From NCBI RefSeq assembly GCF_003545805.1, contig NZ_NMQR01000029.1:1-57505 (forward strand): a DNA stretch of 57,505 bases, written 5' to 3'. Source of the DNA: Photorhabdus sp. CRCIA-P01. GTDB taxonomy: Bacteria > Pseudomonadota > Gammaproteobacteria > Enterobacterales > Enterobacteriaceae. A model generated the notes under the pieces. It made no database searches, was not told where the DNA came from, and was given only the letters and a program-made list of their open reading frames with translations. Positions within the stretch are counted from its first letter, which is position 1; each line of letters opens with the position of its first letter. A program made the position numbers and the translations under genes. Below, piece by piece: positions 15,981 through 24,951 of the stretch.

Positions 15981-16094
15981 TTAAAAGATTCAATATTAAA
16001 GGGAAATAAACAATCGATAAATAAAATCCTTATCACTAAATCATATATTCTCAGCCTAATAGCCAAGAATATATGAAATAACAATCAACAGATA

Positions 16095-16733
16095 TTAATA
16101 ATTCAATGCATCGAGAAGTCGTTTCTTCAATAATGCGACATCATCCACACTATTCTGAACCAGCAGAGTAAGATTAGCTACATCACTTTCCAGAGATTGA
16201 ATCTTCTCTTCCAATTCTTTATTCTTTGCATCCAATAATATATCAACCCTTGCCGATTCAGCATATAGCTGCTGACCATTAACCGCCTCAGTACTGTGAT
16301 TTGAAATATCTCCAGCCGCAACATGTATAATCTTACGTTCATGGCCCGTTTTTCCTACAGAAACAACATTCGGTTTATTAGCAATAGAATCCGCACCTAA
16401 TGCAATGCTCCCTTTTTCTGTTGCGGAAGAGTGTTGACCAATTGCCACTGCCTGAGCCGCACTAGCAGTCACCTTTTGTCCCAAAGCGATAGAAGCCAGG
16501 CCGTTGGATACAGAATCAGCACCAATCGCAATCGGCCAAACGACTTTCGTATCACCTTGTTTACCCGCGATTTGATTTTGCCCAATGGCAATAGCCGCTT
16601 CACTGATTGTTTTAGAATTTCGGGGTGAAGCACCAATTGCGATAGAATGCACTGCTGGCGCTTCTGCATGTCCAAGTACAACTGAATCTTTACCTGTTGT
16701 TTGTTCAGCTACATTGGTATTTTCAATAGACAT
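16095..16733 (-). CDS. anchorless YadA-type head/coiled-coil protein, single-repeat paralogue
   Basis: A 212-residue paralogue of the protein at 13514-14539, with the same AAGAGG ribosome-binding context. The shared N-terminus is 'QTTGKDSVVLGHAEAP..SIAIGASP', followed by 'SEAAIAIGQNQIAG' and 'WPIAIGADS'. It has one 42-residue head unit (76-117) instead of four, the same neck (NVVSVGKTGHERKI...AAGD...TEAVNGQQLY), then a 45-residue heptad-like coiled coil ('LEEKIQSLESDVANLTLLVQ'). There is no signal peptide, linker or beta-barrel anchor, so secretion by the usual type V route is not expected. Being a second copy with its own promoter argues that the anchorless form is the real gene product. Confidence 0.83.
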   Translation of the reverse strand: MSIENTNVAEQTTGKDSVVLGHAEAPAVHSIAIGASPRNSKTISEAAIAIGQNQIAGKQGDTKVVWPIAIGADSVSNGLASIALGQKVTASAAQAVAIGQHSSATEKGSIALGADSIANKPNVVSVGKTGHERKIIHVAAGDISNHSTEAVNGQQLYAESARVDILLDAKNKELEEKIQSLESDVANLTLLVQNSVDDVALLKKRLLDALNY

Positions 16734-16873
16734 ATTAAACCTCTTAATTTATAAATTAAATAACCATGCGTTGTTTGAAACTTAATAAAATATTCAACAG
16801 AATATAATATAAATTACGTGAGCTTATTTCACATATTAAAACTTAAATTAACGTTATATTTTTTCCACCGATA

Positions 16874-16901
16874 ATATTAGATATAAATCCCAACTTGTAA
16901 A
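16874..16901 (-). promoter_or_regulatory. predicted promoter of the small YadA-head gene
   Basis: -35 TTTACA (16896-16901), a 16-bp spacer, -10 TAATAT (16874-16879), the same as upstream of the paralogue. The 5' leader would be about 135 nt here against about 350 nt for the paralogue, whose leader contains the 127-bp repeat. Confidence 0.5.
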
Positions 16902-17240
16902 TAAATTAAAATTATTGGATGGTGTAATACATTGCATAGAATTTATTTAATGTATTATCAAGCTTTATTGAATATAAATCTTACCAAACGAAACATCATG
17001 TTATTTAACCATTAGTTTATTGTTCACAACTTAAATAATAAATTAATTTAAAAATAATAAAATAAGGATTAGGCCAATTTGCAAACAATAGTAATAGATT
17101 TTCATCTACCTGATACAGTCACCATGAAGAATTTACTGATTAGTTAAACTTTATCTGATGTGATAATCGGAGAATGCATAGAAAATTCACGAATGTTACT
17201 GATTCGTTTTTCCATAAATACTTGTCTGAAATTTAATATT
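16902..17240. other. AT-rich spacer between the fibre region and the cobalamin genes
   Basis: About 340 bases with no gene. The left part is homologous to the region upstream of the other YadA-head promoter. The right part contains the end of the cobO transcript; no clear terminator was found. Confidence 0.4.
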
Positions 17241-17789
17241 TCAATGTCTTACGGGACGCATTTCACTCACAGTATCAGCCAGTTCAATTAATTCAACAGG
17301 GTAATCTTGTCCGGTAATAATCACTGTCTGATTAATTGGCCGTTCGTTTAATGCCTTGATAATTTCGTCTAGCAATAGATAACCATTATTTATCACACAA
17401 ACCAATTCACCAAGCACTACCAATGATAATTCAGGATCACGCATCATGCGCTTCGCATGCTGCCAAACCTCAGTACAAGCGGCAATATCCTTAGCACGAT
17501 TTTGCCTTTCTCCAACCAAGTCCATTGATATTAGTTGAAATTCCACCCCATGCCGCTGCAACAAAACACGCTCACCGGCTGACCATTCATCCCTAATAAA
17601 TTGGATAACGCCGGCCTTTAATCCATGACCCAATGCTCGTGCAACCGTTCCCATTGCCGCGGTAGTTTTCCCTCTGCCATCACCGGTATAGATAATGACA
17701 ATCCCCCGGTTTTCCTGAGCGGCTGCAACTTGTGCCATAAATCTCTCTTTTTGCCGCTGTTTTCTCTGTTTATATCGCTCCTCACTCAT
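17241..17789 (-). CDS. cobO: corrinoid adenosyltransferase CobO/BtuR
   Basis: Transfers the 5'-deoxyadenosyl group of ATP to cob(I)yrinic acid a,c-diamide or other corrinoids, giving adenosylated forms. A P-loop at 36-43 (GDGRGKTT) and the 'GVIQFI', 'VVLGEL' and 'VIITGQDYP' blocks identify the family. The protein has 182 residues and stops right after 'SEMRPVRH'; Salmonella BtuR (196) has about 14 more C-terminal residues, so the extreme C-terminus is missing here. It is last in the run cobA-cobD-(pduX stump)-precorrin-2 dehydrogenase-cobO, 18 bases after its neighbour. Confidence 0.92.
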   Translation of the reverse strand: MSEERYKQRKQRQKERFMAQVAAAQENRGIVIIYTGDGRGKTTAAMGTVARALGHGLKAGVIQFIRDEWSAGERVLLQRHGVEFQLISMDLVGERQNRAKDIAACTEVWQHAKRMMRDPELSLVVLGELVCVINNGYLLLDEIIKALNERPINQTVIITGQDYPVELIELADTVSEMRPVRH

Positions 17790-17807
17790 TTGTCCGGCTC
17801 CAACATG

Positions 17808-18491
17808 TTAGTCAGTCAAGGAACGACTGTTTGTTTTGTTTGTATTCGCTTGAGATGACTCAGAAAATAATGTTTCTACCACCCGATCAACTTGTTGACG
17901 ATCTTGACTGACCAACAATTGCATTAATCGCTCATTAGTGAAAAACCGCTCCCAAAAGTGACGACGTGCCGCCAAATGATGAAAATGTCGTTTTACCCGC
18001 TGGCGAAGTGTTCCACCGTAAGCGGCCAGACGACCAAGATGCATCGGTAACAACCGTTCCAGTTTTTCACGCCATAACCTGACCAATACCGGTGCATTAC
18101 CTCCAGAGGAGATAGCAATCACCAGTGGCGAGCGATCAATCACTGACGGGGTAATAAAACTTGCCTGTTGTGGCTCATCCACCACATTGCAGAAAATACG
18201 GCGTTCCGTTGCACAATCACTCACATAGCCATTCACCGCTGCATCATTAGTGGCAGCAATAACCAGCCAGCAACGCTCAAGCCAGTGAGGCTCAAACTCA
18301 CCGCGAATAAGTGCTACTTGACCAGCCTCTTCCCATATCTTAAATTGCGGGGTAAATTCCCGCGCATTAACTAATAGATGTGCGCCAGCATCTAATAACA
18401 GACGCGCTTTACGCTCGGCTACCTGACCGCCTCCAACCAGCAGACAGGTTTTATCCCGGATCTGACAAAACATCGGCAAATAATCCAACAT
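17808..18491 (-). CDS. precorrin-2 dehydrogenase / sirohydrochlorin ferrochelatase (CysG N-terminal-like)
   Basis: A 227-residue stand-alone version of the N-terminal half of siroheme synthase (Met8/SirC type). It oxidises precorrin-2 to sirohydrochlorin with NAD+. The Rossmann motif is '[20 protein letters not shown]'; '[17 protein letters not shown]' and '[11 protein letters not shown]' are the family's active-site regions. The ATG at 18491 is preferred over one 10 codons upstream because AGGAG precedes it. It supplies sirohydrochlorin to CbiK (cobalamin) and possibly to siroheme. It lies in the cobA operon. Confidence 0.9.
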   Translation of the reverse strand: MLDYLPMFCQIRDKTCLLVGGGQVAERKARLLLDAGAHLLVNAREFTPQFKIWEEAGQVALIRGEFEPHWLERCWLVIAATNDAAVNGYVSDCATERRIFCNVVDEPQQASFITPSVIDRSPLVIAISSGGNAPVLVRLWREKLERLLPMHLGRLAAYGGTLRQRVKRHFHHLAARRHFWERFFTNERLMQLLVSQDRQQVDRVVETLFSESSQANTNKTNSRSLTD

Positions 18492-18507
18492 AAGTCTCCT
18501 CCTACAG

Positions 18508-18615
18508 TTAACGTACACCACCCGGTATCATGGTCAGCAAATGCTGATTCTCGCCACCCAAGATCCACCCTTGGACAAGTTCACCACACGATGCCGGACA
18601 ACGCGTTTCAGCCAT
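18508..18615 (-). pseudogene. pduX: pduX (L-threonine kinase) stump
   Basis: Thirty-five codons whose first 22 residues are the start of PduX-type GHMP kinases ('MAETRCPASCGELVQGWILG'), then an unrelated 13-residue tail and stop. The start overlaps the cobD stop by 8 bases, exactly where an intact pduX sits in related cob operons. The ATP-binding GHMP core is gone. PduX makes L-threonine O-3-phosphate, the CobD substrate, so this step must come from another kinase, from salvage, or be missing. Confidence 0.8.
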
Positions 18616-19681
18616 AACCGAATACCTGACGTAACGCCGATACCAGACGGCGATTATCATGCTCGCCCTTGATGGCGACCCGATAATGAGCAGCATTCAA
18701 GCCCGGATAATTAGCACAATGGCGAATCAATATTCTCTGTTTCAGCAATGCTTGTTGAAGATCGATTTCCGGACGCAGACAACACAGGAAGATATAATTT
18801 GCCGAGGGAGGCCAAACACGCAATGCCGGTAACATGACCAATGCCTGATAAAGCCAACGTTGTTGCTCAGCTAACCAGCAGTGTGTTGCTTGAATGTAAG
18901 CGTTATCATTAAGCACAATTTCACCCGCCAATGCCGCGAAAGCATTAATCGTCCACGGCTCCCGCCAACATTTCATTGTCCTGATACCCGCGATATCACC
19001 GCTGACCAGATAACCAAGGCGCAACCCCGGAATAGCAAAAAATTTCGTTAATGAACGCAGAATATAAAGACGAGGAAAATGCGCTATCTGAGGAATAAAT
19101 CCAGCAGTGTCCGGGAGAAAATCAATAAACGCCTCATCAACAATCAACGCAATATTATGCTGACGGCAACGTTCAAATATCGCCTGCAATAGCACAGCAT
19201 CTGGCATCAACCCCGTCGGATTGTTCGGTGTCGCAAGAAACAAACAGTCAGGGCGATAGCGCTCCAATGCCATCAACAAGCGTTCATCAGGTTGATAGCT
19301 ATCAGCTTCACTCATCACATACTCATCAATCTGGCAATCCACTCGCTGCAAGGCGCGCCGATATTCAGCAAATCCCGGTATCAACAACATGGCTCGACGC
19401 GGCTTAAGATAATTCACCACAGCATAAATCAATTCAGTAGCACCATTACCCGCCATCAGATTTTCGACAGTGCAATGATGAGCCTGCGCTAACGCGGCAT
19501 GTAACCGGCGATATTCTGTATCAGGATAGTATTCTGCGCATTGCAATTGGTCGATAATGGCCGTTTTCAGGGATGCCGGCATGCCTAACGGATTGATATT
19601 CGCGCTGAAATCAATCATCTCTTCGACTGTAACACCGATTTTCAGCGCCATTTCCAGCACATTACCGCCATGTTCGCTCAT
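18608..19681 (-). CDS. cobD: threonine-phosphate decarboxylase CobD
   Basis: A PLP enzyme that converts L-threonine O-3-phosphate to (R)-1-aminopropan-2-yl phosphate, the linker of the cobalamin nucleotide loop. It has 357 residues (ATG at 19681; a TTG precedes it). Fold-type I features: 'ATPNNPTGLM' near 150-160, 'VDEAFIDFLP' near 182, and the PLP lysine at 213 in 'SLTKFFAIPGLRLGY'. The length is close to Salmonella CobD (364). Immediately downstream is the broken pduX, so substrate supply is in question. Confidence 0.94.
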   Translation of the reverse strand: MSEHGGNVLEMALKIGVTVEEMIDFSANINPLGMPASLKTAIIDQLQCAEYYPDTEYRRLHAALAQAHHCTVENLMAGNGATELIYAVVNYLKPRRAMLLIPGFAEYRRALQRVDCQIDEYVMSEADSYQPDERLLMALERYRPDCLFLATPNNPTGLMPDAVLLQAIFERCRQHNIALIVDEAFIDFLPDTAGFIPQIAHFPRLYILRSLTKFFAIPGLRLGYLVSGDIAGIRTMKCWREPWTINAFAALAGEIVLNDNAYIQATHCWLAEQQRWLYQALVMLPALRVWPPSANYIFLCCLRPEIDLQQALLKQRILIRHCANYPGLNAAHYRVAIKGEHDNRRLVSALRQVFGYG

Positions 19682-19712
19682 CAAATATTATCCCCAAATG
19701 TTAAACAGAGAA

Positions 19713-20498
19713 TCAGAGTGCCATCAGTGATGGAACAGAAGATAACAATAGATGATCCCGGCTAAAAGCCAGTGTCTCCCGCAAACGCACCACATCACCA
19801 ATCACAATCAATGCAGGTGCAGTCAATCCCTGAGCAGCTACCCGCTGAGCCAGAGTTAACAGGGTTGCGCTGGCAACCTGCTGTTGCTGATGGCTGGCAT
19901 ACATCACAACCGCCGCCGGCGTTGTCGGCGCTTTACCGCCTGCGATCAGTTGCTCACAGATGCTCGCCAGTTGAGTCATTCCCATTAAGATAACCAACGT
20001 ACCTTCCAGCTTTGCCAGCGTCGCCCAATCTTGGGATTCATTTTCCTGACGCAGGTGGCCGGTAACAACGTGAAAACCTGAGGCATAATCACGATGGGTG
20101 ACCGGTATCCCGGCACAAGCCAGGCCACCAATGGATGAACTGATGCCCGGGACCACTTCAAAGGGGATTTTCGCCAGTGCCAAAGCTTCCGCTTCTTCAC
20201 CGCCACGCCCGAACACATAAGGATCACCCCCTTTCAACCGAACAACATTTAACCCTTGTTGCGCACACTCTACCAAGATCTGATTAATTTGCCGTTGCGG
20301 CACTGGGTGATAGTTCGGCGTTTTGCCGACATTAATCATTTTGCAGTCATCAGGTGCTTCGGATAACAGGTCCGGGCTGACTAATCGATCATACACCAGC
20401 GCCTCAGCCTGACGGATACAATGTAATCCTCTGACAGTAATCAGCGCCGCATCGCCGGGACCGGCACCTACCAACCAAACTTTTCCGCTATTCATCAT
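19713..20498 (-). CDS. cobA: uroporphyrinogen-III C-methyltransferase CobA (SUMT)
   Basis: SAM-dependent bis-methylation of uroporphyrinogen III to precorrin-2, the branch point to siroheme and cobalamin. SUMT motifs: 'VWLVGAGPGDAALITVRG' at the start, 'VVRLKGGDPYVFGRGGEEA' and 'VVPGISSSIGG'. The start at 20498 (ATG-ATG) is preferred because GGGTGAG precedes it and it gives the canonical N-terminus; 25 upstream codons are dropped. It has 261 residues, is first in the leftward operon with cobD and the precorrin-2 dehydrogenase, and is divergent from eutA. Confidence 0.93.
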   Translation of the reverse strand: MMNSGKVWLVGAGPGDAALITVRGLHCIRQAEALVYDRLVSPDLLSEAPDDCKMINVGKTPNYHPVPQRQINQILVECAQQGLNVVRLKGGDPYVFGRGGEEAEALALAKIPFEVVPGISSSIGGLACAGIPVTHRDYASGFHVVTGHLRQENESQDWATLAKLEGTLVILMGMTQLASICEQLIAGGKAPTTPAAVVMYASHQQQQVASATLLTLAQRVAAQGLTAPALIVIGDVVRLRETLAFSRDHLLLSSVPSLMAL

Positions 20499-20720
20499 TT
20501 TTCTCACCCTTAACGAAAGTCTGTTGGAAGATATATAACCGATAGCCAGCAATACGATCTGGTGTGAGATCAATAATTCTTCATTTTTGTTAATGTATTG
20601 ATGATAACCATCTGTTCTGACGCATTGCTGCTTTATCTGCTTGTTTCTCCTGGTAACTTACCCCTGCATCTTGTATCTACGCCATTTTTATTATAACCCC
20701 TAATGTTTTTGTGACTACAG

Positions 20721-20750
20721 TTGACTTTCTAACCAAATTGCCGATATTTA
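20721..20750 (+). promoter_or_regulatory. predicted promoter of eutABC
   Basis: TTGACT (20721-20726), an 18-bp spacer and TATTTA (20745-20750), 60 bases before the eutA start. No cobalamin riboswitch or EutR-type gene is visible near it. Single prediction. Confidence 0.35.
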
Positions 20751-20809
20751 ATACTGATTAATAAAAAAAAATGCCAACATACGCCTTATTACAGACAAGA
20801 GGTGTAACG

Positions 20810-22222
20810 ATGGAAGCCAAGGAATTATTCAGTGTCGGTATTGACATCGGCACCACCACCACACAAGTGATCTTTTCGCGTTTGTCACTGGTGAACCGTG
20901 CAGCGGTATCACAAGTGCCACGCTACGAGTTTGTTAGCCGCGAGATTATCTGGCAAAGCCCGGTGTTATTTACCCCCGTAGACTTCGCCGGACAATTGCG
21001 TGAAGACGAACTGTTCAGTCTGATCCAGGCACAATATCAGGCCGCAAACATCGATCTGGAAAGTATCGATTCCGGCGCAGTGATCATTACCGGTGAAACC
21101 GCGAAAACATGCAATGCACGTCCTGCAATTATGACGCTGGCACAAAAATTAGGGGATTTTGTTGTCGCAACAGCGGGACCACATTTGGAATCGGTAATTG
21201 CCGGTTTGGGTTCCGGCGCTCAAGCACTTTCACAGCAAAAAATGGCCAGAGTGCTCAACATTGACATCGGCGGCGGCACAGCCAATTATGCCCTCTTTGA
21301 TGCCGGGCGACTTATCGCCACCGCTTGCCTGAATGTCGGCGGCCGCTTATTGGAGACCGATCTTCAAGGGAAAGTTTTACGGGCACATCCGCCCGGGGCA
21401 CTCATCGTTGATTCACTATTTGGTGAAAACACAGATATTCAACATCTGACTGCCATGCAATTACAGCAAATTGCTACGCGAATGTCACAATTGCTATGGG
21501 AAGTCGTCACCGGGCAACTCACACCTCTGGCACAACAATTACTCATGACCGAGCCGCTGCCAAACTGTGATGAACTCTACGCGGTCACCCTCTCCGGCGG
21601 GGTAGGAGAATGTTATCGAGAAGCCTCGGATCATGATCTATTCCGTTTTCACGATTTAGGGCCGCTGCTGGCCCAAGCTATCCATCGTGATAATGATTTC
21701 GCCAAACTGCCGCTGCAAGTGCCAAAACAAACCGTGCGCGCCACGGTGATTGGTGCCGGTGCTCATACATTATCGTTATCCGGTAGCACTATCTGGCTCG
21801 ATACACTATCACTACCACTGCGCAATATTCCCGTCGTCCATCCTGACACAGAAGCCACTGAATCACTGGCAGAAGCCTGGCAACATGCACTCACACAAAT
21901 GGATCTGAATGCCGAGCAGGATCTCTATGCATTGGCCCTACCCGACGCCCTGCCGGTGAATTATGCCGCCGTGCAGACATGCATTACCGCTTTACAGAAC
22001 TTTGCCGGGCGCTATCCCTCTTCTCACCCGCTGCTCATCGTCGCGGGTCAAGATTTTGGTAAAGCATTGGGTATGCTGCTACATCCTCTGATGGGAGAAC
22101 GGCCGCTAGCGGTTATTGATGAAGTTATCACCCGCACCGGGGATTATATCGACATTGGCACACCACTATTTAACGGCACTGTCGTTCCCGTCACTATCAA
22201 ATCACTGGCTTTTCCTTCCTGA
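20810..22222 (+). CDS. eutA: ethanolamine ammonia-lyase reactivase EutA
   Basis: An actin/Hsp70-like ATPase that swaps damaged cobalamin out of EutBC. It has 470 residues from the ATG at 20810, which has AAGAGG upstream; an in-frame ATG 13 codons earlier lacks one. Phosphate-binding motifs: 'SVGIDIGTTTTQVIF' near 8 and 'NIDIGGGTANYALF' near 150. The 'TLSGGVGECY' segment lies in the second half. It is followed 12 bases later by eutB, so the genes form an operon eutA-eutB-eutC. No shell or EutE/EutH genes follow. Confidence 0.95.
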   Translation: MEAKELFSVGIDIGTTTTQVIFSRLSLVNRAAVSQVPRYEFVSREIIWQSPVLFTPVDFAGQLREDELFSLIQAQYQAANIDLESIDSGAVIITGETAKTCNARPAIMTLAQKLGDFVVATAGPHLESVIAGLGSGAQALSQQKMARVLNIDIGGGTANYALFDAGRLIATACLNVGGRLLETDLQGKVLRAHPPGALIVDSLFGENTDIQHLTAMQLQQIATRMSQLLWEVVTGQLTPLAQQLLMTEPLPNCDELYAVTLSGGVGECYREASDHDLFRFHDLGPLLAQAIHRDNDFAKLPLQVPKQTVRATVIGAGAHTLSLSGSTIWLDTLSLPLRNIPVVHPDTEATESLAEAWQHALTQMDLNAEQDLYALALPDALPVNYAAVQTCITALQNFAGRYPSSHPLLIVAGQDFGKALGMLLHPLMGERPLAVIDEVITRTGDYIDIGTPLFNGTVVPVTIKSLAFPS

Positions 22223-22234
22223 GAGAGCGTAAAC

Positions 22235-23596
22235 ATGAAATTGAAAACTCAGCTTTTTGGTAAGACCTATCAGTTTAAAGATGTCAAACAGGTGCTGGCA
22301 ATGGCTAACGAATTGCGTTCCGGGGATGTGCTAGCCGGGGTAGCGGCCGAAAGTTCTCAACAACGGGTAGCGGCTAAACATGTCCTCTCGGAAATGACAA
22401 TTGCGGATATTCGCATGAATCCGATCATTCCTTATGAAGAGGATTGCGTGACTCGCATTATTCAGGATGACATTAATGAAATTGCCTACACTCGCATAAA
22501 AAACTGGCGCATCGGCGAACTGCGTGAATATATATTGAGCGATGACACCAGCGTGGATGATATTGCCTTTCTGCGTAAAGGGATAAGTTCCGAAGTCGTT
22601 GCCGCCGTGGCAAAAATCAGCTCCAATGCAGACCTGATCTATGGCGCGAAAAAAATGCCGGTGATCAAAAAAGCCAATACCACCATTGGAACACCAGGAA
22701 CGTTCAGTGCCCGGCTGCAACCTAACGATACCCGCGACGATGTACAAAGCATTCTGGCTCAGATTTACGAAGGGCTATCGTTTGGCGTTGGTGATGCCGT
22801 CATCGGCGTCAACCCGGTAACCGACGATGTGGAAAACCTCACCCGCGTGCTGGATACCATCCATGAGGTGATCGACAAATTCGCCATCCCAACCCAGGGC
22901 TGTGTCTTAGCCCATGTCACTACCCAGATAGAAGCCATTAAACGTGGTGCACCGGGTGGTTTAATTTTCCAAAGTATTTGCGGCAGTGAAAAAGGGCTAA
23001 AAGAGTTTGGCGTAGAATTGGCTATGTTGGATGAAGCGCGGGCCGTTGGTGCGGAATATTGCCGTCTTGCTGGTGATAACTGCCTGTATCTTGAAACCGG
23101 ACAAGGCTCCGCGCTCTCCGCCGGTGCTCATTTTGGCGCGGATCAAGTGACAATGGAGGCACGAAACTACGGTTTGGCACGTCACTATGATCCATTTCTG
23201 GTGAATACCGTTGTCGGTTTCATCGGGCCGGAATACCTCTACAATGATCGCCAGATTATCCGCGCTGGACTGGAAGACCACTTTATGGGGAAACTCAGCG
23301 GCGTCTCAATGGGATGTGATTGCTGCTATACCAACCACGCAGATTCCGATCAAAACCAGAATGAAAACCTGATGATCCTGCTAGCAACCGCAGGGTGTAA
23401 TTTCATCATGGGCATGCCGCTCGGTGATGACATTATGCTCAATTACCAGACATCTGCTTTCCACGATACCGCCACTATCCGCCATCTGCTCAATCTACGC
23501 CCATCACCCGAGTTTGAACGCTGGCTGGAACATATGGGGCTGATGGCAAATGGCCGTTTAACATCACGCGCAGGCGATGCATCGTTCTTTTTCTGA
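22235..23596 (+). CDS. eutB: ethanolamine ammonia-lyase large subunit EutB
   Basis: The catalytic TIM-barrel subunit; it deaminates ethanolamine to acetaldehyde and ammonia using adenosylcobalamin. At 453 residues it is the usual length. Conserved blocks include 'NPVTDDVENLTRVLD', 'RLAGDNCLYLETGQGSALSA' and 'GVSMGCDCCYTNHADSDQNQ'. It appears intact. It is co-transcribed with eutA and eutC, and depends on the cobalamin genes that flank it on both sides. Confidence 0.97.
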   Translation: MKLKTQLFGKTYQFKDVKQVLAMANELRSGDVLAGVAAESSQQRVAAKHVLSEMTIADIRMNPIIPYEEDCVTRIIQDDINEIAYTRIKNWRIGELREYILSDDTSVDDIAFLRKGISSEVVAAVAKISSNADLIYGAKKMPVIKKANTTIGTPGTFSARLQPNDTRDDVQSILAQIYEGLSFGVGDAVIGVNPVTDDVENLTRVLDTIHEVIDKFAIPTQGCVLAHVTTQIEAIKRGAPGGLIFQSICGSEKGLKEFGVELAMLDEARAVGAEYCRLAGDNCLYLETGQGSALSAGAHFGADQVTMEARNYGLARHYDPFLVNTVVGFIGPEYLYNDRQIIRAGLEDHFMGKLSGVSMGCDCCYTNHADSDQNQNENLMILLATAGCNFIMGMPLGDDIMLNYQTSAFHDTATIRHLLNLRPSPEFERWLEHMGLMANGRLTSRAGDASFFF

Positions 23597-24472
<876 letters not shown>

Positions 24473-24509
24473 TGGAATGGTATTACGTAAACATACGGAG
24501 CAAAAGAAT

Positions 24510-24884
24510 ATGGCTAGTATTCAATTTATTACAGACGAGCATGGCAAAAAACAAGCCGTTATTTTGCCAATGGACGAGTACGAAAGACTGTTGGCAGCTG
24601 CGGATCATGATGAAAATTATCAAATTATTCCCTATACAGCGGGACCAAATGACGATGAAACTATTCCTCATGAAGTCGTTTCTATCATGGTAGACGATGA
24701 AGTTTCACTACAAGCCGCTTGGCGCATTTATCGTGGACTATCACAAGCTGAGGTAGCGGAAAAACTGGGTATAAAACAAGCTGCCGTTTCTCAGTTTGAG
24801 AAATCAGATCGCCCACGCAAAGCAACGATTGAAAAATTAGCGGCTTTATATGATTGCCGAATAAGCCAACTCGTGCTCGACTGA
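24510..24884 (+). CDS. orphan XRE-type antitoxin-like regulator
   Basis: A 124-residue protein; the ATG at 24510 has GGAG upstream. The N-terminal half ('ASIQFITDEHGKKQAVILPM', DEYERLL) resembles Phd/RelB-type antitoxin domains. Residues 70-115 form an XRE helix-turn-helix ('LSQAEVAEKLGIKQAAVSQF'). Such proteins normally follow a RelE/ParE toxin, but only 37 bases separate it from eutC and no toxin is present on either side. It may be a solitary regulator, possibly of neighbouring genes (inference). Confidence 0.75.
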   Translation: MASIQFITDEHGKKQAVILPMDEYERLLAAADHDENYQIIPYTAGPNDDETIPHEVVSIMVDDEVSLQAAWRIYRGLSQAEVAEKLGIKQAAVSQFEKSDRPRKATIEKLAALYDCRISQLVLD

Positions 24885-24910
24885 TTAAAAGAAAATCATC
24901 AATATAAAAA

Positions 24911-24941
24911 TAAAAAAGAGGATGGCAGGCCAGAACCTGCC
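24911..24941 (-). terminator. terminator of the two-repeat protein gene
   Basis: GGCAGG (24924-24929) pairs with CCTGCC (24936-24941). On the minus strand the stem is followed by CATCCTCTTTTTTA. It lies 11 bases after the stop codon of the leftward gene and also faces the orphan antitoxin gene. Confidence 0.7.
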
Positions 24942-24951
24942 TCCTACTTTA

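Noticed and set aside
15879-16076. 65-codon plus-strand ORF overlapping the micropeptide and its terminator
   Set aside because: It runs through the terminator hairpin, has no Shine-Dalgarno and no family resemblance.
22331-22747. 138-codon minus-strand ORF opposite eutB
   Set aside because: Shadow of a highly conserved enzyme gene; no ribosome-binding site and no recognisable family.
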